Positions 23,507-35,461 of a DNA stretch of 64,000 bases are shown piece after piece; the first letter of the stretch is position 1, and each line of letters begins with the position of its first letter. The position numbers were made by a program, and so were the translations under genes. Origin of the DNA: Zhengitettix transpicula (Eukaryota; Arthropoda; Insecta; Orthoptera; Tetrigidae); contig CM073596.1 of NCBI GenBank assembly GCA_037074705.1, forward strand, positions 13,882,501 to 13,946,500, read 5' to 3'. Under the pieces are notes generated by a model. It did no database searches. It was not told where the DNA came from and saw nothing but the letters and a program-made list of their open reading frames with translations.

Positions 23507-24547
23507 TTGTATGTATGTTCCTTATACAAATCTACACCGGTGGAGCAAATTCCACCAAATTTCGTACACGTGTTCTTTGCGACCATGAAACAAACACTGT
23601 TGGAGTGAGACACGTCTACGAACCCCTGGAGCGGGGCTGGAAAAATTAAAACATGTTAAAACAGCCGATATTTGAGTCTGATAAATATTTTTAGGGTTCA
23701 ATGAGATTGAAGGTGTTTCTATCGAAGTTATATGACTATAATTTCAACACCGTACATCAAGGGAACGGAGCACCCTTAGGGTTGGGGGTGGACGCGTGAT
23801 ACAAGAAAATAACGCTAATACAATCGAGATTGGAGTCAAATCCAGTTTTATGGATGTAGCTGAGTTTAATAATGACATAAAATTTGTCATTTAACCTCCC
23901 GGGGCTGTGCTACACAGTGGTAGAATTTTTCCTACCATGTTAAATGGTCGATATTTGCGTGTAATAAATAATTGTTGAAGTCAATTACGTTTATAATATA
24001 TATATATATACATGTATATATGTATATATATATCGATGTTGTTTGTAAAATGTTAACCTCTTTCGTCATGAGACCTAAGCACACATATGGGTGGGGGTGG
24101 AAATATTCAAACATGGTAAAACAGCCAATATTTTAGGCGGATAAATATTTTTAAGGATCAAAGAGATTGATAGTGTTTCAATCGATGTTATCTAAGTATA
24201 ATTTCAACCCCTTACAACATGGGAAAGGAGCACACTTAGGTGTGGGAGTGGACGAACGTTACAAATAAATAACGCGAATAAAACCGAGATTACAGTCAAA
24301 TACAGGGTTTTTGACGTTGTTGAGTTTAAGTATGATATTAAAACACCCGTATGGACGGGGGTGGAAATTTTCAAATATCTAAAATGGTCTATATTTACGT
24401 GGAATAAATATTTTTTCAACCCCCTTCGGAATGGCAGGTGAACACATTTAGGGGTAGGGGTTGAGTTGTGTTACATAAAAATAACGCAAAAGCTGCCTGG
24501 ATTGGAGTAAAATTGGACATATCGGGCAAAACCGGGCACCCGGCTAG
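23440..24547 (+). mobile_element. Helitron-like non-autonomous element
   Basis: Ends in cgggcaaaaccgggcacccggctag followed by t: CCGGGCAC..GGCTAG with the CTAG terminus of Helitrons. The body matches 52113-52890: ccaaatttcgtacacgtgttctttgcgacca, split here as ccaaatttcgtacacg and tgttctttgcgacca, then acagccgatatttga and aaataacgc. The ggggtggaaat/aataacgc module is repeated about three times inside it, making it longer than the 52113 copy. (TA)n tracts lie at the left end and at 23997-24033. Confidence 0.75.
23443..23508. repeat. (TA)n microsatellite
   Basis: Nearly pure TA run at the 5' edge of the Helitron-like element, where related copies have a short tctatatatataaaa start. The frames of YIYIYI through it are artefacts. 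Confidence 0.9.
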
Positions 24548-25647
24548 TATTTAATAAATATAATTATATAAAAGCGCCCTGTTCTACGTTACAGTTTTCA
24601 TTTACACATAATTACATTAACTCTGCTTAAAATAGCTAGATGAACGAGCAACGGCTTGACATTCTGATTAACTCATTTTTTTAAAAAAATCAGAAACTGT
24701 TATTATTAGTCTTAATTTGATCTGGGAAATAGAACAAAGGTACAATATGAATAACTTAGTTTTATTGAAGGCGCAGTTCTACGCGATGAAAGTACACAAA
24801 TTTGCATGTTAAAGTTTTATGGAAGAAAAATAAAACACGATTCATTCGGAGACTGGAAAACACTATATTTTCTTTATGGTAGACTGCATAATTCCCTCGA
24901 GAAGTTCTCACTTATTTTGCAAATGTCACTTTGCTCTGTCAATTGACTTACCAGATATCAACAACCAAGTGGGAGAAAAAAAAAGTATAACTTAACAAAA
25001 TGTAACACGGCCGGCAGCAAATATATTCATGAGAAACGTAATTGAAGCCCGGAGAAGTTCCAGAGAAACAATTACTCACTCGAAAATTGACACTGCTTCA
25101 TCCGCGTGCACCCAGAAACAAGAATAATTATCATTTCTCTCTGAGGATATCATTAGCAAGATTGTCAGTTGCCATGGCGACCCTAATCGAGCGGCGAATG
25201 CATAACAAAAGAACTTCATTACCATGTCGGCATCTTTCTTCCGCTCTTCCCCTGGAACTCTGTTTTAATTAGTTTTGCGAACAATGAAACACTCGTGCCT
25301 ATCTGTTAGCAATAAACACGAACATGTTTCAGTTGACAGTCTTCTATTGCGCGACACACCTTTTGATTTTTGTAAAAAACAATATGCTTGAAACCAATTT
25401 GAAGAATAAATTTGAGGGAAATGAAAGTTAGACCGATGGAACCATAGTGTTTTTTCATTCTTTCATAGAACGGCTTTATCGCATACCGTTCTGACCGTAA
25501 TAAATTTGACAAAATGCTGATAATATAAATAAAATAACTTTCAGACACGTGCAGAAATTCGATCTGAGATTAAGGATTTAAGAGTTTAACTGTCATGCAT
25601 ACAGTCAATCCATGAAGAGCGTCGTAGAAAATGAAATAAAATAAACC
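24548..25647. other. Single-copy region, GC-balanced block near 24890-25270
   Basis: No window repeat. It contains a perfect RFX X-box match at 25168-25181. The 76-codon frame at 25042-25272 has no recognisable domain. Confidence 0.35.
25168..25181 (-). promoter_or_regulatory. RFX X-box match
   Basis: The minus strand reads GTCGCCATGGCAAC, which fits GTNRCC(N0-3)RGYAAC fully with a 2-base spacer. It lies in a single-copy GC-balanced block. Binding is unproven. Confidence 0.3.
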
Positions 25648-26308
25648 TCGGCCTGTTTTGTTCCGGGGTCGCAGACCTTTGGAATACGGCAAGAGTTGAT
25701 GATGTATGAGATAATATAAGAAAAACTGCTCTAAAGAACTATGGAAGCAAATTAAAACTAGAATTTAAAACGACGAGAGTATTTGTCGAAAGAATTGTAA
25801 GGAAGAGGGACATTAACAGAGTTTAGATTTATAGTAGTCGTCGTTTTTAATTCGCGAAAAGAAAATTAAATTTAAGAAAATAGGTAGGAAATATGATAAA
25901 TACCTACAAGTAAGCAATTACTCTCAAGTATGCTATGAGAAGAAAATGAATAAATTTGGACAATGGCGTCATTCCTATTGGAATAGTCGGCCAGCTGCCT
26001 CCTAAACTGGTCAAGGCACGGCGAGCGGGAAAGCTGTGACCCCACAACAAACCCCTCTCCCGCCATCGGAAGGGCGTGAGACAAGTGCCTAATGCCCGAC
26101 CTACCTGATGCAGGTTTGTATGGTTTTTCCTGCATAACTTTTAGGCGAATGACGGGTAGGATCCTTAAAATGTAGCCCGAGGGCCCTAGTTAACCCTTGG
26201 CTTCCTTTCTCTACCATTCCACATCCCCACTTTCAAACCCCATCCTCTGCCATTAAAGGGGAGTTGCGACTATGTGGATTAACCTCATGTAGCCTGTTAC
26301 TCTATAAA
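25648..26308 (+). mobile_element. SINE-like retroposon copy 3, split
   Basis: The 5' part (cctcggcctgttttg through acggcaagagttg, 25648-25697) is separated from the rest (attcctattggaatagtcgg onward, from 25971) by about 270 bp of unrelated AT-rich sequence. In intact copies these two parts are separated by about five bases. The 3' end is tgtagcctgttactct. The interrupting segment has no recognisable ends. Confidence 0.75.
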
Positions 26309-26875
26309 AATTGAATACCGTCTAAGAGCTTACATTTGAAAATAATGACAAATATTTCTGCTGAATTCTAAATTCAAAATTATTGTCTGATATTCATTAG
26401 TTAAGTAATGCCAGCCAGAAGTTTACAATTATTTAATTAATAAGTCTCTACAATAGTAACGAATTCGATACAGTCATTGGCGTATACAATGGTAGAATCA
26501 AATATTATTGATTGAGTTAAAAATATAATTTTTTTATTCAATCAGCGTAGGCTACGTAATTTATTCACAATAAAACATTTTGTTATTTAAGCATTTCAAT
26601 AAAGATACCATAGCCAGAACATAAAAATAATCCGTATAAGTGGGTAATATGTATATGCATAAATAATTTCTTCAATAGCGGTATTTGAGTCATTTTGAAA
26701 AAATTCTTTATTAATTACCTTTAAGCAGGCAGGTTGTAGCTCATCGCTGTTTTAAGAAATATAGTTTTGCACTTTTTATACTTCACTTTGCTTAATACGC
26801 GATTCACAAATCGTATAGTTCTTGAATGTACAAATGAGCTTGGAACCAATCTTTATTTTTATAAATTTAATCTGT
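26309..26875. other. No recognised feature
   Basis: AT-rich, non-repeated. Confidence 0.4.
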
Positions 26876-27390
26876 AGGAATTTTGTGCCGATTTCCATTT
26901 GATTAATATTGCTCATAAACTCTACTGGCGTAACTACGTCCTAAAATTACATTAATAAGGGTAATTTGTTTTTACATTCGCCCATTTAAAATATAAATAT
27001 AATAATTATTGAAGGACCAAAGTGTGATGGAAGGGTCTCAGTTAACTAATGCTATATTTTGGTCTGGATCAATTATAAAAATTATAATAATCGCTTTGCA
27101 ACAGACAAATATGTGTCGTTAATATTCAGGTTAGGAATTTTGTGCCGATTTCCATTTGATTAATATTGCTCATAAACTCTACTGGCGTAACTACGTCCTA
27201 AAATTACATTAATAAGGGTAATTTGTTTTTACATTCGCCCATTTAAAATATAAATATAATATTTATTGAAGGACCAAAGTGTGATGGAAGGGTCTCAGTT
27301 AACTAATGCTATATTTTGGTCTGGATCAATTATAAAAATTATAATAATCGCTTTGCAACAGACAAATATGTGTCGTTAATATTCAGGTTA
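26876..27390. repeat. 257 bp tandem duplication, nearly identical
   Basis: gtgccgatttccatttg is found at 26885 and 27142, exactly 257 bp apart, and the two copies run to gttaatattcagg at 27130 and 27387. By eye they differ at one site (ataataattatt against ataatatttatt). The near identity indicates a very recent duplication or an assembly duplication. Confidence 0.93.
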
Positions 27391-27753
27391 ACCCTCGATA
27401 GTTTATTTGATATCGACGGTGTTCACATAGATTCTACTCGCAATCTGCTGAGTTACCACCCGAGACCATTAGTCTTGTAATGGGGAAGGTACTTTCATTT
27501 ACCGCATAGTGGATGGCCAGGTGGTCTCCTTTGCAGGAGGTGCGTTCGTCTTCTCGTGGTCGCTTGTCAATTACTGTACGTGGCAGATAAACTACCTTCC
27601 CCCCCCCAACCCCCCCAATCCTCACGAACAGGTCCAGTAAATGGGGCGAACGGAGAACAATGCTCCCAGAAATACGGGGCTTAGCGTAATGGCGTGGAAC
27701 AATCTCGAGATGGTTGGAGACAATGCCTATCAACCAACTGAGGTAGGGCCAAT
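27391..27753. other. Balanced single-copy block with poly-C run
   Basis: A 99-codon minus-strand frame covers 27434-27733. It includes a G-rich GGVGGGK stretch from the poly-C run at 27599-27616 and no recognisable domain. It may be a fragment of an unknown repeat. Confidence 0.25.
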
Positions 27754-29205
27754 AAATTAATTAGTTGAAAAATTTAAATTTTCAACCCGCCTTGACTTCA
27801 GAAATTTAAGTTATATCCATTTTTCAAGACTGAACCCTGCAGAAGGTAATATTTATTTCCTTACAGATCAGTCACCAATATTCCTACTTATATTAAGCGA
27901 AAGAAAAAAAAGGGTAATGAATTAATTAGTTGAAAATTTAAATTTTCAATCCGCCTTACCTTCAGCAATTTCAGTTATATGCATTTTTCAAGACTGAGCC
28001 CTGAAAAAGGTAATATTTATTTCCTTACAGACCAGTCACCAATATTCCTACTTGTATTAAGCGAAATAAAATAATTAGTTGAAAAATTTAAATTTTCAAC
28101 CCGCCTCGTCTTCAGCAATTTCATATACATCCAATTTTCAAGACAGCCCTGCAGAAGGTAATATTTATTTCCTTACAGATCAGTCACCAATATTCATTCA
28201 TGTATTAAGCGAAGGAAAGACGTGTAATAAATTAATTAGTTGAAAATTTTAAATTTTCAACCCGCCTTGACTTCAACAATTTCAGTTATATCTATTTTTC
28301 AAGACTGGGCCCTGCAGAAGGTAATATTTATTTCCTACCTGATCACTCCCCAATATTCCTACTTGTATTAAGGGAAGGCAAGCCGTTTAATAAATTAATA
28401 AGTTGAAAAATTTAAATTTTCAACCCGTCTTGCTGTCAGAAATTTCAGTTATATCTATTTTTCAAGACTGAGCCCTGCAGAATGTGATTTTAATTTTTTT
28501 ACAAATCTCTCACCAATATTCCTTCTTGTATTAAGGGAAGGCAAAACGTGTAATAAATTAATTAGATAAAAAATTTAAATTTTCAACCCATCTTGCCATC
28601 AGAAATTTCAGTTATATCCTGTTTTCAAGACTGAGCCCTGCAGAAGGTAATATTTATTTCCTTACAGACCAGTCACCAATATTCCTACTTGTATTAAGCG
28701 TAGCAAAACCGTGTAATAAATTAATTAGTTGAAAATTTTAAATTTTCAACCCGCCTTGACTACAACAATTTCAGTTATAACTATTTCTCAAGACTGAACC
28801 TTGCAGAAGGTAATATTTATTTTCTTACAGACCAGTCACCAATATTCCTACTTGTATTAAGGGAAGGCAAACCGTTTAATAAATTAATAAGTTGAAAAAT
28901 TTAAATTTTCAACCCGCCTCGTCTTCAGCAATTTCAATTATATCAATTTTTCAAGACTCAGCCCTCCAGAAGGTAATATTTATTTCCTTACAGTCCAGTC
29001 ACCAATATTACTACTTGTATTAAGCGAAGGAAAAACGTGATTAATTTGATTAGTTGAAAAATTTAAATTTTCAACCCCGTTCTCCTCAGCAATTTCAGTT
29101 ACATCCATTTTTCAAGACTGAGCCCTGCAGAAGGTAATATTTATTTCCTTACAGATCAGTCACCAATATTCCTACTCGTATTAAGCAAAGGCGAAACCTT
29201 CTAGT
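27754..29205. repeat. ~163 bp satellite, nine units with a phased palindrome
   Basis: The anchor gttgaaa(a)attt recurs at 27764, 27929, 28078, 28239, 28402, 28565, 28728, 28891 and 29053; spacings are 149-165 bp and mostly 163. Each unit has a palindrome around gttgaaaatttaaattttc(aac), then cccgcctt, aatttcagttatat, tttttcaagactgagccctgcagaagg, split as tttttcaagactgagc and cctgcagaagg, then taatatttatttccttaca, cagtcaccaatattcctac and tgtattaagcgaagg. The palindrome is kept in all units except the sixth, which starts gataaa. No frame stays open. Confidence 0.93.
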
Positions 29206-30336
29206 GACACATTGAAATTTAGTAAATTTTAAAAATTAGTCTTCAACTAATATTTAACATTGACTTAGTTTTGTAAAGGAGCGTGGGAAATGAATAAATG
29301 TAATATTTCATCGAAAACAACTCTAAATCAAATTTTTACTTAAGAAATTAAAAATTCAACATGCCATAAACAATTTAATACAAAATAACACAACGTTTTT
29401 TATTATTTCTTCATGTTCAGGAAAACTGAATCAAATATTAATGAATTAAATTAATTTTCCGTAATATTTGTATCTTTAATCAGAATTGATTGTAAAATCA
29501 AGTTAATTGATATATTTGCAGAAATTTCCCAAAAATATTTTATTACACGCTACAACGTCCCTTATTAGTGGTTCTCATAAATGTTTAAACGTGTAACAGT
29601 CTCATGGTTTCCCTTCTGAAGTGTACTCTAAGGGGATTTTATATGTATTATTCCGGCCCTCTCGACTCTTTTTATCCGTAACGTTGTTCCATGGAAACTG
29701 AGCTTTTAATAAGTCTCATGTGAAGCACCGGAGGAAGTCTGGACCGGGAGGATTACCAATACGTTTCATTAGTTGGTCGACCTGCTGTCCATTTCTAGAC
29801 GTCTCTCTCTCTCTCTCTCTCTCTCTGCTGCCCACTTATTCCGGCGCATCTTGCCAGGGGATTACATCCCCGGAGGGGAAAAAGAGGCTCCGGCGAAAGA
29901 CCGGCCAGATATCCTTAAATAAATCCGGGACTTTGTAGGAAAGGGCGCCTTGGCAGGAAGGAAATTGAACTCGTTATCAAAACGCTCCCCCCCCCCCTCG
30001 CGTCACTCACGAACGGCTCCTTGTTGTGCTACCTGTTAGGTCCCTTCGATCGTGACGCCCTCTATAACCGTTTCCTCCTTTCTCGTCTATCCCCACAATT
30101 GCGATCAAACGAGACGGGAATCTATTTTAATGCAACTGAAATAGAGAAAAAAATTATTTCTCTAAATTTAACACTGACGTCCAACCAATTTGAAAATACA
30201 AACGAGATTGCAATATTAAATCTTAAATTATGTGAAAGCTTGAAAATAGAAGGCCACAAAATTTTGAAATATGGGTCTTGAAGATAAACGGGGCACACAA
30301 AAGAGAGAACAAGAATATATATATATATATATATAT
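29206..30336. other. Single-copy region with GC-balanced block
   Basis: AT-rich to about 29560, then balanced sequence to about 30080 with a (TC)n run (29806-29826) and a poly-C run near 29988-29997. Frames at 29720-29938 and 30021-30281 show no domain. (AT)n at 30314-30336 abuts LTR C. Confidence 0.35.
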
Positions 30337-31246
30337 TGTAGTAATTGGTAATTAAGACATTGTTCTAATTGGAAAGTTGGATTGTAGAGGACTCATTATT
30401 AGTGGATATAAAGCGGACGCCGCAACAATCCGGCGAGGCAAAGAAAACATTGTTGAGAGAGTTTACGCGCTCAAAATCTACGAGACGAAGATAACAGTCG
30501 GGCCGTAGGCAGCGAGGAGAAAAGACTAAAACTCCATGTCATGAAAATTTGAACAGCACAGTCGGGCAGCAGACAGCGAATAGACCAGACGGAAAGTTTT
30601 ACAGTCGGCAGTCAGAACGAAAGAATGTGGTCCAGTCACAAACATGCTTTCAAATATTAAAAAGTAAAGCAATATTCAGTCGGGAAGGAGACAGAGCAAC
30701 TAGTTGCAGTAAAGCATCGAGAACCAACCAATTTGTGTTAAACCAACTAACAAACTACACCAATTAGAGCCTGTGAACATTTAGAGTCTGTGAGAATTTA
30801 GAATCAGTGAAATCCCCAAAACTGTGCACGAAAAACTAAAAATGAGACCTGGGCAGCCGTAAGTAGAGAAAAAACTTTAAAATAATTTGGAAACCGTGTT
30901 TAAAAGATAAAAGTCAGATCGTTCTTTAATTATTTAATTATCGATAAAATGAGATTCTTAATTCTTGATAAAATTGAAATTGTTAAATTCAATCTTTAGT
31001 ATTATTTCTTCCGCAACAAATTTCGTCTATGTTCAGACGCATTGATTTCCATAAAAAGTAAATGTAATTTTGATTATTTAAATTCTGCCATTTATCAAAC
31101 CCAGATCAAGACCCTGAGATTCCAAATATTTTGGGTATTTTATACTTGTTTTTAAATTTGGCTTAATAAATTTTGATTCCCATATAAAGTAAATTTGTGT
31201 TTTTTTTCTCATTTGTTAAATTCAGCCAATATTATATTTAATTATT

Positions 31247-31249
<3 letters not shown>
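30337..31249 (+). mobile_element. Solo LTR C, opposite orientation
   Basis: Starts tgtagtaattgg and ends aattattaca, flanked on both sides by (AT)n (30314-30336 and 31250-31280), giving a 4 bp ATAT duplication. On plus it has a TATA box (ggatataaagcgg near 30404), downstream cagtcgg/agtcagaacg repeats, aagtcagatcgtt, a gacgcattg block, acccagatcaagaccctgaga and aataaa-type sequence near 31163. This orders U3, promoter, R and U5 and shows which strand is sense for the family. Confidence 0.8.

Positions 31250-31280
<31 letters not shown>
31250..31280. repeat. (AT)n tract at LTR C edge
   Basis: About 30 bp of TA repeats directly against the LTR terminus, matching the tract on the other side. 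Confidence 0.9.
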
Positions 31281-31283
<3 letters not shown>

Positions 31284-31285
<2 letters not shown>

Positions 31286-31790
31286 TTAAGGCAACAGTCT
31301 ACATGAGGGTAATCCACGTTTGGCAACTCCTCTTTAATAGCATAAGAAGGGATTTGAAAGGGGGGATGTGGAAGGTTAGAGGAAGGAAGCCAAGGGTTAA
31401 CTAGGGCCCCCGAGCTATATTTTAAGGATCCTACCCGGCATTCGTCTAAAGAAATGCAGGGAAAACCCTAGAAAAACCTGCATCAGGTAGGTTGGTCATT
31501 GGGTACTTGTCCCACGCCCTTCCGATAGCGGGAGAGGAGTTTTCTGTGGGGACGCAGCATTCCCTTCTCCGTGCCTCGACCAGTTTAGGAGGCAGCTGGC
31601 CGACTATTCCAATGGGAATAGCGGACAACTCTTACCGTATGCCCAAGGTCTGTGACCCCGGAACATACACCTCTCAGAACAGGCCGAGGTGCGGCGGCTT
31701 TTGGGAACCTTAGTTCAGAAACGGAGAGGAAAAGGCATCACCAAAGGTAGCCCCTTCGTATCTCTCCTACAAGGTTCTGCCTCCTGTTGC
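31284..31790 (-). mobile_element. SINE-like retroposon copy 4
   Basis: The complement of the family sequence, from gcaacagtctacatgaggg (3' end) through gggtaggat-type, cccacgcccttccgata, aggaggcagctggccgac and catacacctctcagaacagg blocks to the 5' region gtagccccttcgtatctctcctacaaggttctgcc. The tail adjoins LTR C's AT tract rather than a poly(T). The frame MSAIPIGIVGQLPPKLVEA is open here on the sense strand. Confidence 0.8.
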
Positions 31791-32254
31791 TACTTAAGAA
31801 AATATTGTTGACAGAAGGAACCTTTTTAGTATCTCTGCAACAGAAGGAACTGCGGAAACTAAGTATATAAAGGGATGGCAGAAAAAATAATACTAATGAT
31901 TAATTTAGCCATCAAATACAAATTTTAAATAAATACATCGAAATACACAAAGTGAAAAAAAAAAGAATTTAATTGAAATTGCAAATTTCAATCGGTCCCA
32001 TTCAGGGTCTGTCTTTTTTAAATATTATGTTTTAAATTTGATAATAATTTTTTCAGACTAATAGGCTTTTGTTTTACAAATTTATTTAAAAGAAGTCTGA
32101 TTATTATATTTGTTAAAACATATGTATACTTATTTAGATATAATAAAAATTTGCCCCTTACGTAATAGTAGTAATTATTCCCCAGTGAACTTCATAATTT
32201 CGCCAATGTTTCTGAAAGGTATAGTTTACTTTATTTTCAAAGTCAAATTACACA
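31791..32254. other. No recognised feature
   Basis: AT-rich spacer between the SINE-like copy and the non-LTR remnant. Confidence 0.4.
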
Positions 32255-33395
32255 CAAGAAGCGAAAATTGTGGATTGTCTGCTGGCACTCGAAGGCTCTT
32301 AAATAGAGACTCTTCCATAGACCCGACACCTTTTCACACCACGCTAAAAACACCCCTAAAGAAAGAAAATAAGGACTTCCCGGTAATAGACCATAATTAT
32401 ACTCCCAGGATTCCACCCTGGAAATTCCATGAGCTACCAATAGACACTTCACTCGCCAGGAAGGGATCAAATAACATGAACAATACGGACTGGGAGATGG
32501 AGAAGGGAAACCTAATGGAGAATTACAAGTTACCTAGAGCAATGTACACAGATGCGTCAATAACCAGTGAGGGAGTTGGATGTGCTATAGTTTCAGACTA
32601 ATTTTAAAGGACGGCAACCATAAATAGCAACGAATCTATAACTACGGCGGAAATATATGCCATATATATGGCAACAATACGATGCACGGAAGAACCAAAC
32701 AAAAATAATTTAATCCTAACAGACTCTCTTGCTGCAATAAATAAAATAACCAACCAAATGATATGGAATGGTACCGTCAATAAAATCAGAGAAAACCTTA
32801 TGGCTATTCTAAACAGCAATAATAAGGTAATAATACGATGGATACCGGCACACAGAGGAATAGAGGAAAACGAAAGGGTTGACAGAAGTGCAAAGATGGA
32901 GGCATCCTAACAGAAGAATGAAAATGGTGGCCTATGCCAGACTACTGGAGGACAAATGGTACAAGTATAGAAGAAGAAGGAATGAAGGGATTTTTCATAA
33001 AGAAGTCGACAACTTCAAGGAAATATCCTGCGCTGGAAATCTGTCACGGAGACAGCAGGTTGTTGTCGCTAGGTTAAGAACTCTCCATTCTAACCTCACG
33101 CAATCCTATCTATTCTCTAGATCATCGCAACCTATATGTGACGTATGTCAGGCTGCCCTGACGATTGAGAATATCCTCTACGACTGTCCAAATCACGACT
33201 GGACTAAAAGAGCCACAATTCAGAAATACACGAGAAGGGAGATATTTACCTCAGCAGCGGCAATAAATAATCTGCTTTAGTTTATCAAGGAAACTGGTAT
33301 TCAAGATCTAATCTAAATAGACAATTAATCTGTGACGAAGAATAAAATGTATAGTTTATATGAATTAATTGTAATAATTTCATGTAGGAGGCATG
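32255..33395 (+). pseudogene. I-clade-like non-LTR element, RNase H and C-terminal part
   Basis: The first frame carries NCGLSAG, IPPWKFHE and the RNase H motif YTDASITSEGVGCAI. After two in-frame stops (32599-32607) the same frame continues with TTAEIYAIYMA, LTDSLAAINKI and IRWIPAHRGIEENE, which are the remaining RNase H catalytic blocks. A frameshift near 32890 leads to 32879-33280, with LSRRQQVVVARLRTLHS and a CDVCQAALTIENILYDCP zinc-knuckle-like end. RNase H plus this tail is typical of I-clade LINEs. The reverse transcriptase is absent, so the copy is 5'-truncated. Confidence 0.83.
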
Positions 33396-34353
33396 GGAAT
33401 TCGCCAATGACTTTTATGTTGCCGCGACTGTAAACAATAAATTTTAAAAAAAGAGGAACGAAACAAACCGTTGAATGCTAAAAATAGTGAAACGGCTACG
33501 ACGACAAACAAGAATATGAAACCGTTTCCGAGCGTACGTATCAGTTGATTACACTCACGATTCCAGGAAAATGACAGGGTATGTAACAAGTAGAAATTGC
33601 TGTTGTGCGTTCGGAAAGGTAAACAGAGCAGGTTGCAGCGAAATTGATACGTACGTTCGTCGTCGTTATCTCTCGCGAGGAGCTTGTTATTGGCTTGTTT
33701 GTTCAGATTTGGGTACACAATTGATAGATATTGACCTGTTTCCTAACGGCAAATAAAACAGATTTTATCCGTGGAGAAATCATACGTGACGACAGTTGCA
33801 TTTGGAACGAATACTTCGATTTTGTAATAACCAGTACTTCATAGCTAATTTATCAATAGTTACATCTCTTGTAGGATTACGTAAATTTATGTAATAGGCA
33901 GAACTTGATAAGCCCTTTTACGACCGAGTGATTAAAATAAACAACAAACCCAAGGTAACAAAAAATTTCTATTTCAGAGTGAATTTACTGATATTGAAAA
34001 ATTTTTCCACTTCTTAAATGGCAAAAACAATATTTCTCACTTATTAAAAGTAGATTTCTCACCAACTGTTTGGAATAGAACGCGGAATGAAAGATCCATT
34101 TATGAAAATGTTATTTAGTGGCCTATATTTTGAGATTTTGCCTACAGACATTTTTAAGTCATAAGTGTGACGATTTTGTATGAATTTTCACGACTCTCAT
34201 CGGTTTCCGTAATAATTACAAACAAAAATTGTATTTACAATTATTCATTGCACAACCTGAACCAGTGGAACCTGAATAAAAATTATTCAACATACACGAT
34301 ATATTTTCTGCGTACCAAAATGTCAAATTTCCTTGCCTATGCATTTATTTATT
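33396..34353. other. No recognised feature
   Basis: Opposed frames of 112 (minus) and 61 (plus) codons at 33380-33756 show no domain. The rest is AT-rich. Confidence 0.4.
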
Positions 34354-34469
34354 GATTAGATCCATAATCTGTCCACGGGATAAAATTTGTATAAAGAACA
34401 ACGTAAATACATACATACATACATACAAATATACATCCTTTTTTATTATATAGATTAGATCTATAATCT
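34354..34469 (-). mobile_element. Helitron-like 5' fragment between 17 bp direct repeats
   Basis: ctgtccacggg...aatttgtataaag and the (cata)n run ending catccttttttattatat match the 5' end region of 18996-20304 and 43223-44003. It is bracketed by gattagatc(c/t)ataatct at 34354-34370 and 34453-34469, a 17 bp direct repeat with one mismatch. Helitrons do not make target duplications, so the repeat needs another explanation. Confidence 0.6.
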
Positions 34470-35459
34470 CATTTTTTATTCATGGCGATGAATAATTAAA
34501 AACATAGGAAATTTTTTCGAAAGGGGGGGGGGGCAGGAAACCAGGGAGTGGGGGGGGAGAAGCCTTATTCCTCATTTTAAATTCTAGATAATAAAAGAAA
34601 AGTTTCCCCTACACGTTTGCATGTAAGCCACACGAAGTTGTAAATCAAGTGTCTCGAATGAAACCCGCTAATTACGGTGAAGACATAAATTCTGATCGCA
34701 ATTAACTAGTGGTGCAGCTAATTTCACGGTCAGGCTAGTTGGAATTATCTAGTACTATTTCGCTAAATCCGGCATGGAAGTAGATGAGATAAAGAGTGCG
34801 GATTATCTGGGGTTAGAAAATAACATTAAAAAAGAGGATTGCAATTTAATTTCGATGGATATTGTCGTGGTTGGAAGGCTTGAAAGATACATTACAATAT
34901 TCTTACAAAAAAAAAGTTAACTAAGTTTAAGATAGGGGAGTGAAAATTTAAAATTAAATATTAACCACGAATAAAGAGCAATTTCTACACGCCTCTCATT
35001 TATCATTCGGGCTATAGATCACAATGGGTATTACGAAGAGTCTACTTTATTGGAACATATTCAAACAATACGTTTATTGATGCTTTTGATTAAAATATTT
35101 GATTAAAAATTTAATGGTAATATATTTACAAAATCTAAAACTCTTTACCTTAGGGTTATTGGTGGTCACTGAATCGGAACAATGGGAGAGTAACACAATG
35201 CATATTAAAAATATATAAATTGTTTTACGCAAATCGTATACCTTAATATGCAACCGATTGTATTTAACACCCACGTACACCTTTGAATGAGATTAATTCT
35301 GCGTGTGGTGCCGTAGGACGCGTTCTGCTGATTTTTTCAGTTTCTTCCCCCCCCCCCCCTGCTTGTGGTCAACTTATTGAACGACTTTCTCCGTATACAT
35401 AATATAGATCATTATTCGGTCTTTATAACTGTTTTATCGGATGCGTCTGCCACATTTAA
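34470..35459. other. No recognised feature; poly-G and poly-C runs
   Basis: G runs at 34525-34557 and a C run at 35348-35359 interrupt AT-rich sequence. No repeat family or domain seen. Confidence 0.4.
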
Positions 35460-35461
35460 GA

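Noticed and set aside
27434..27733. 99-codon minus frame as a gene
   Set aside because: It crosses a poly-C run coding for glycines and has no domain.
27754..29205. CRISPR-like array
   Set aside because: The whole ~163 bp unit is repeated with no unique spacers, and the setting is eukaryotic.
31287..31790. Reading the SINE-like minus and plus frames as independent host genes
   Set aside because: The same frames recur in every copy of the repeat, so they belong to the repeat and not to a host gene.
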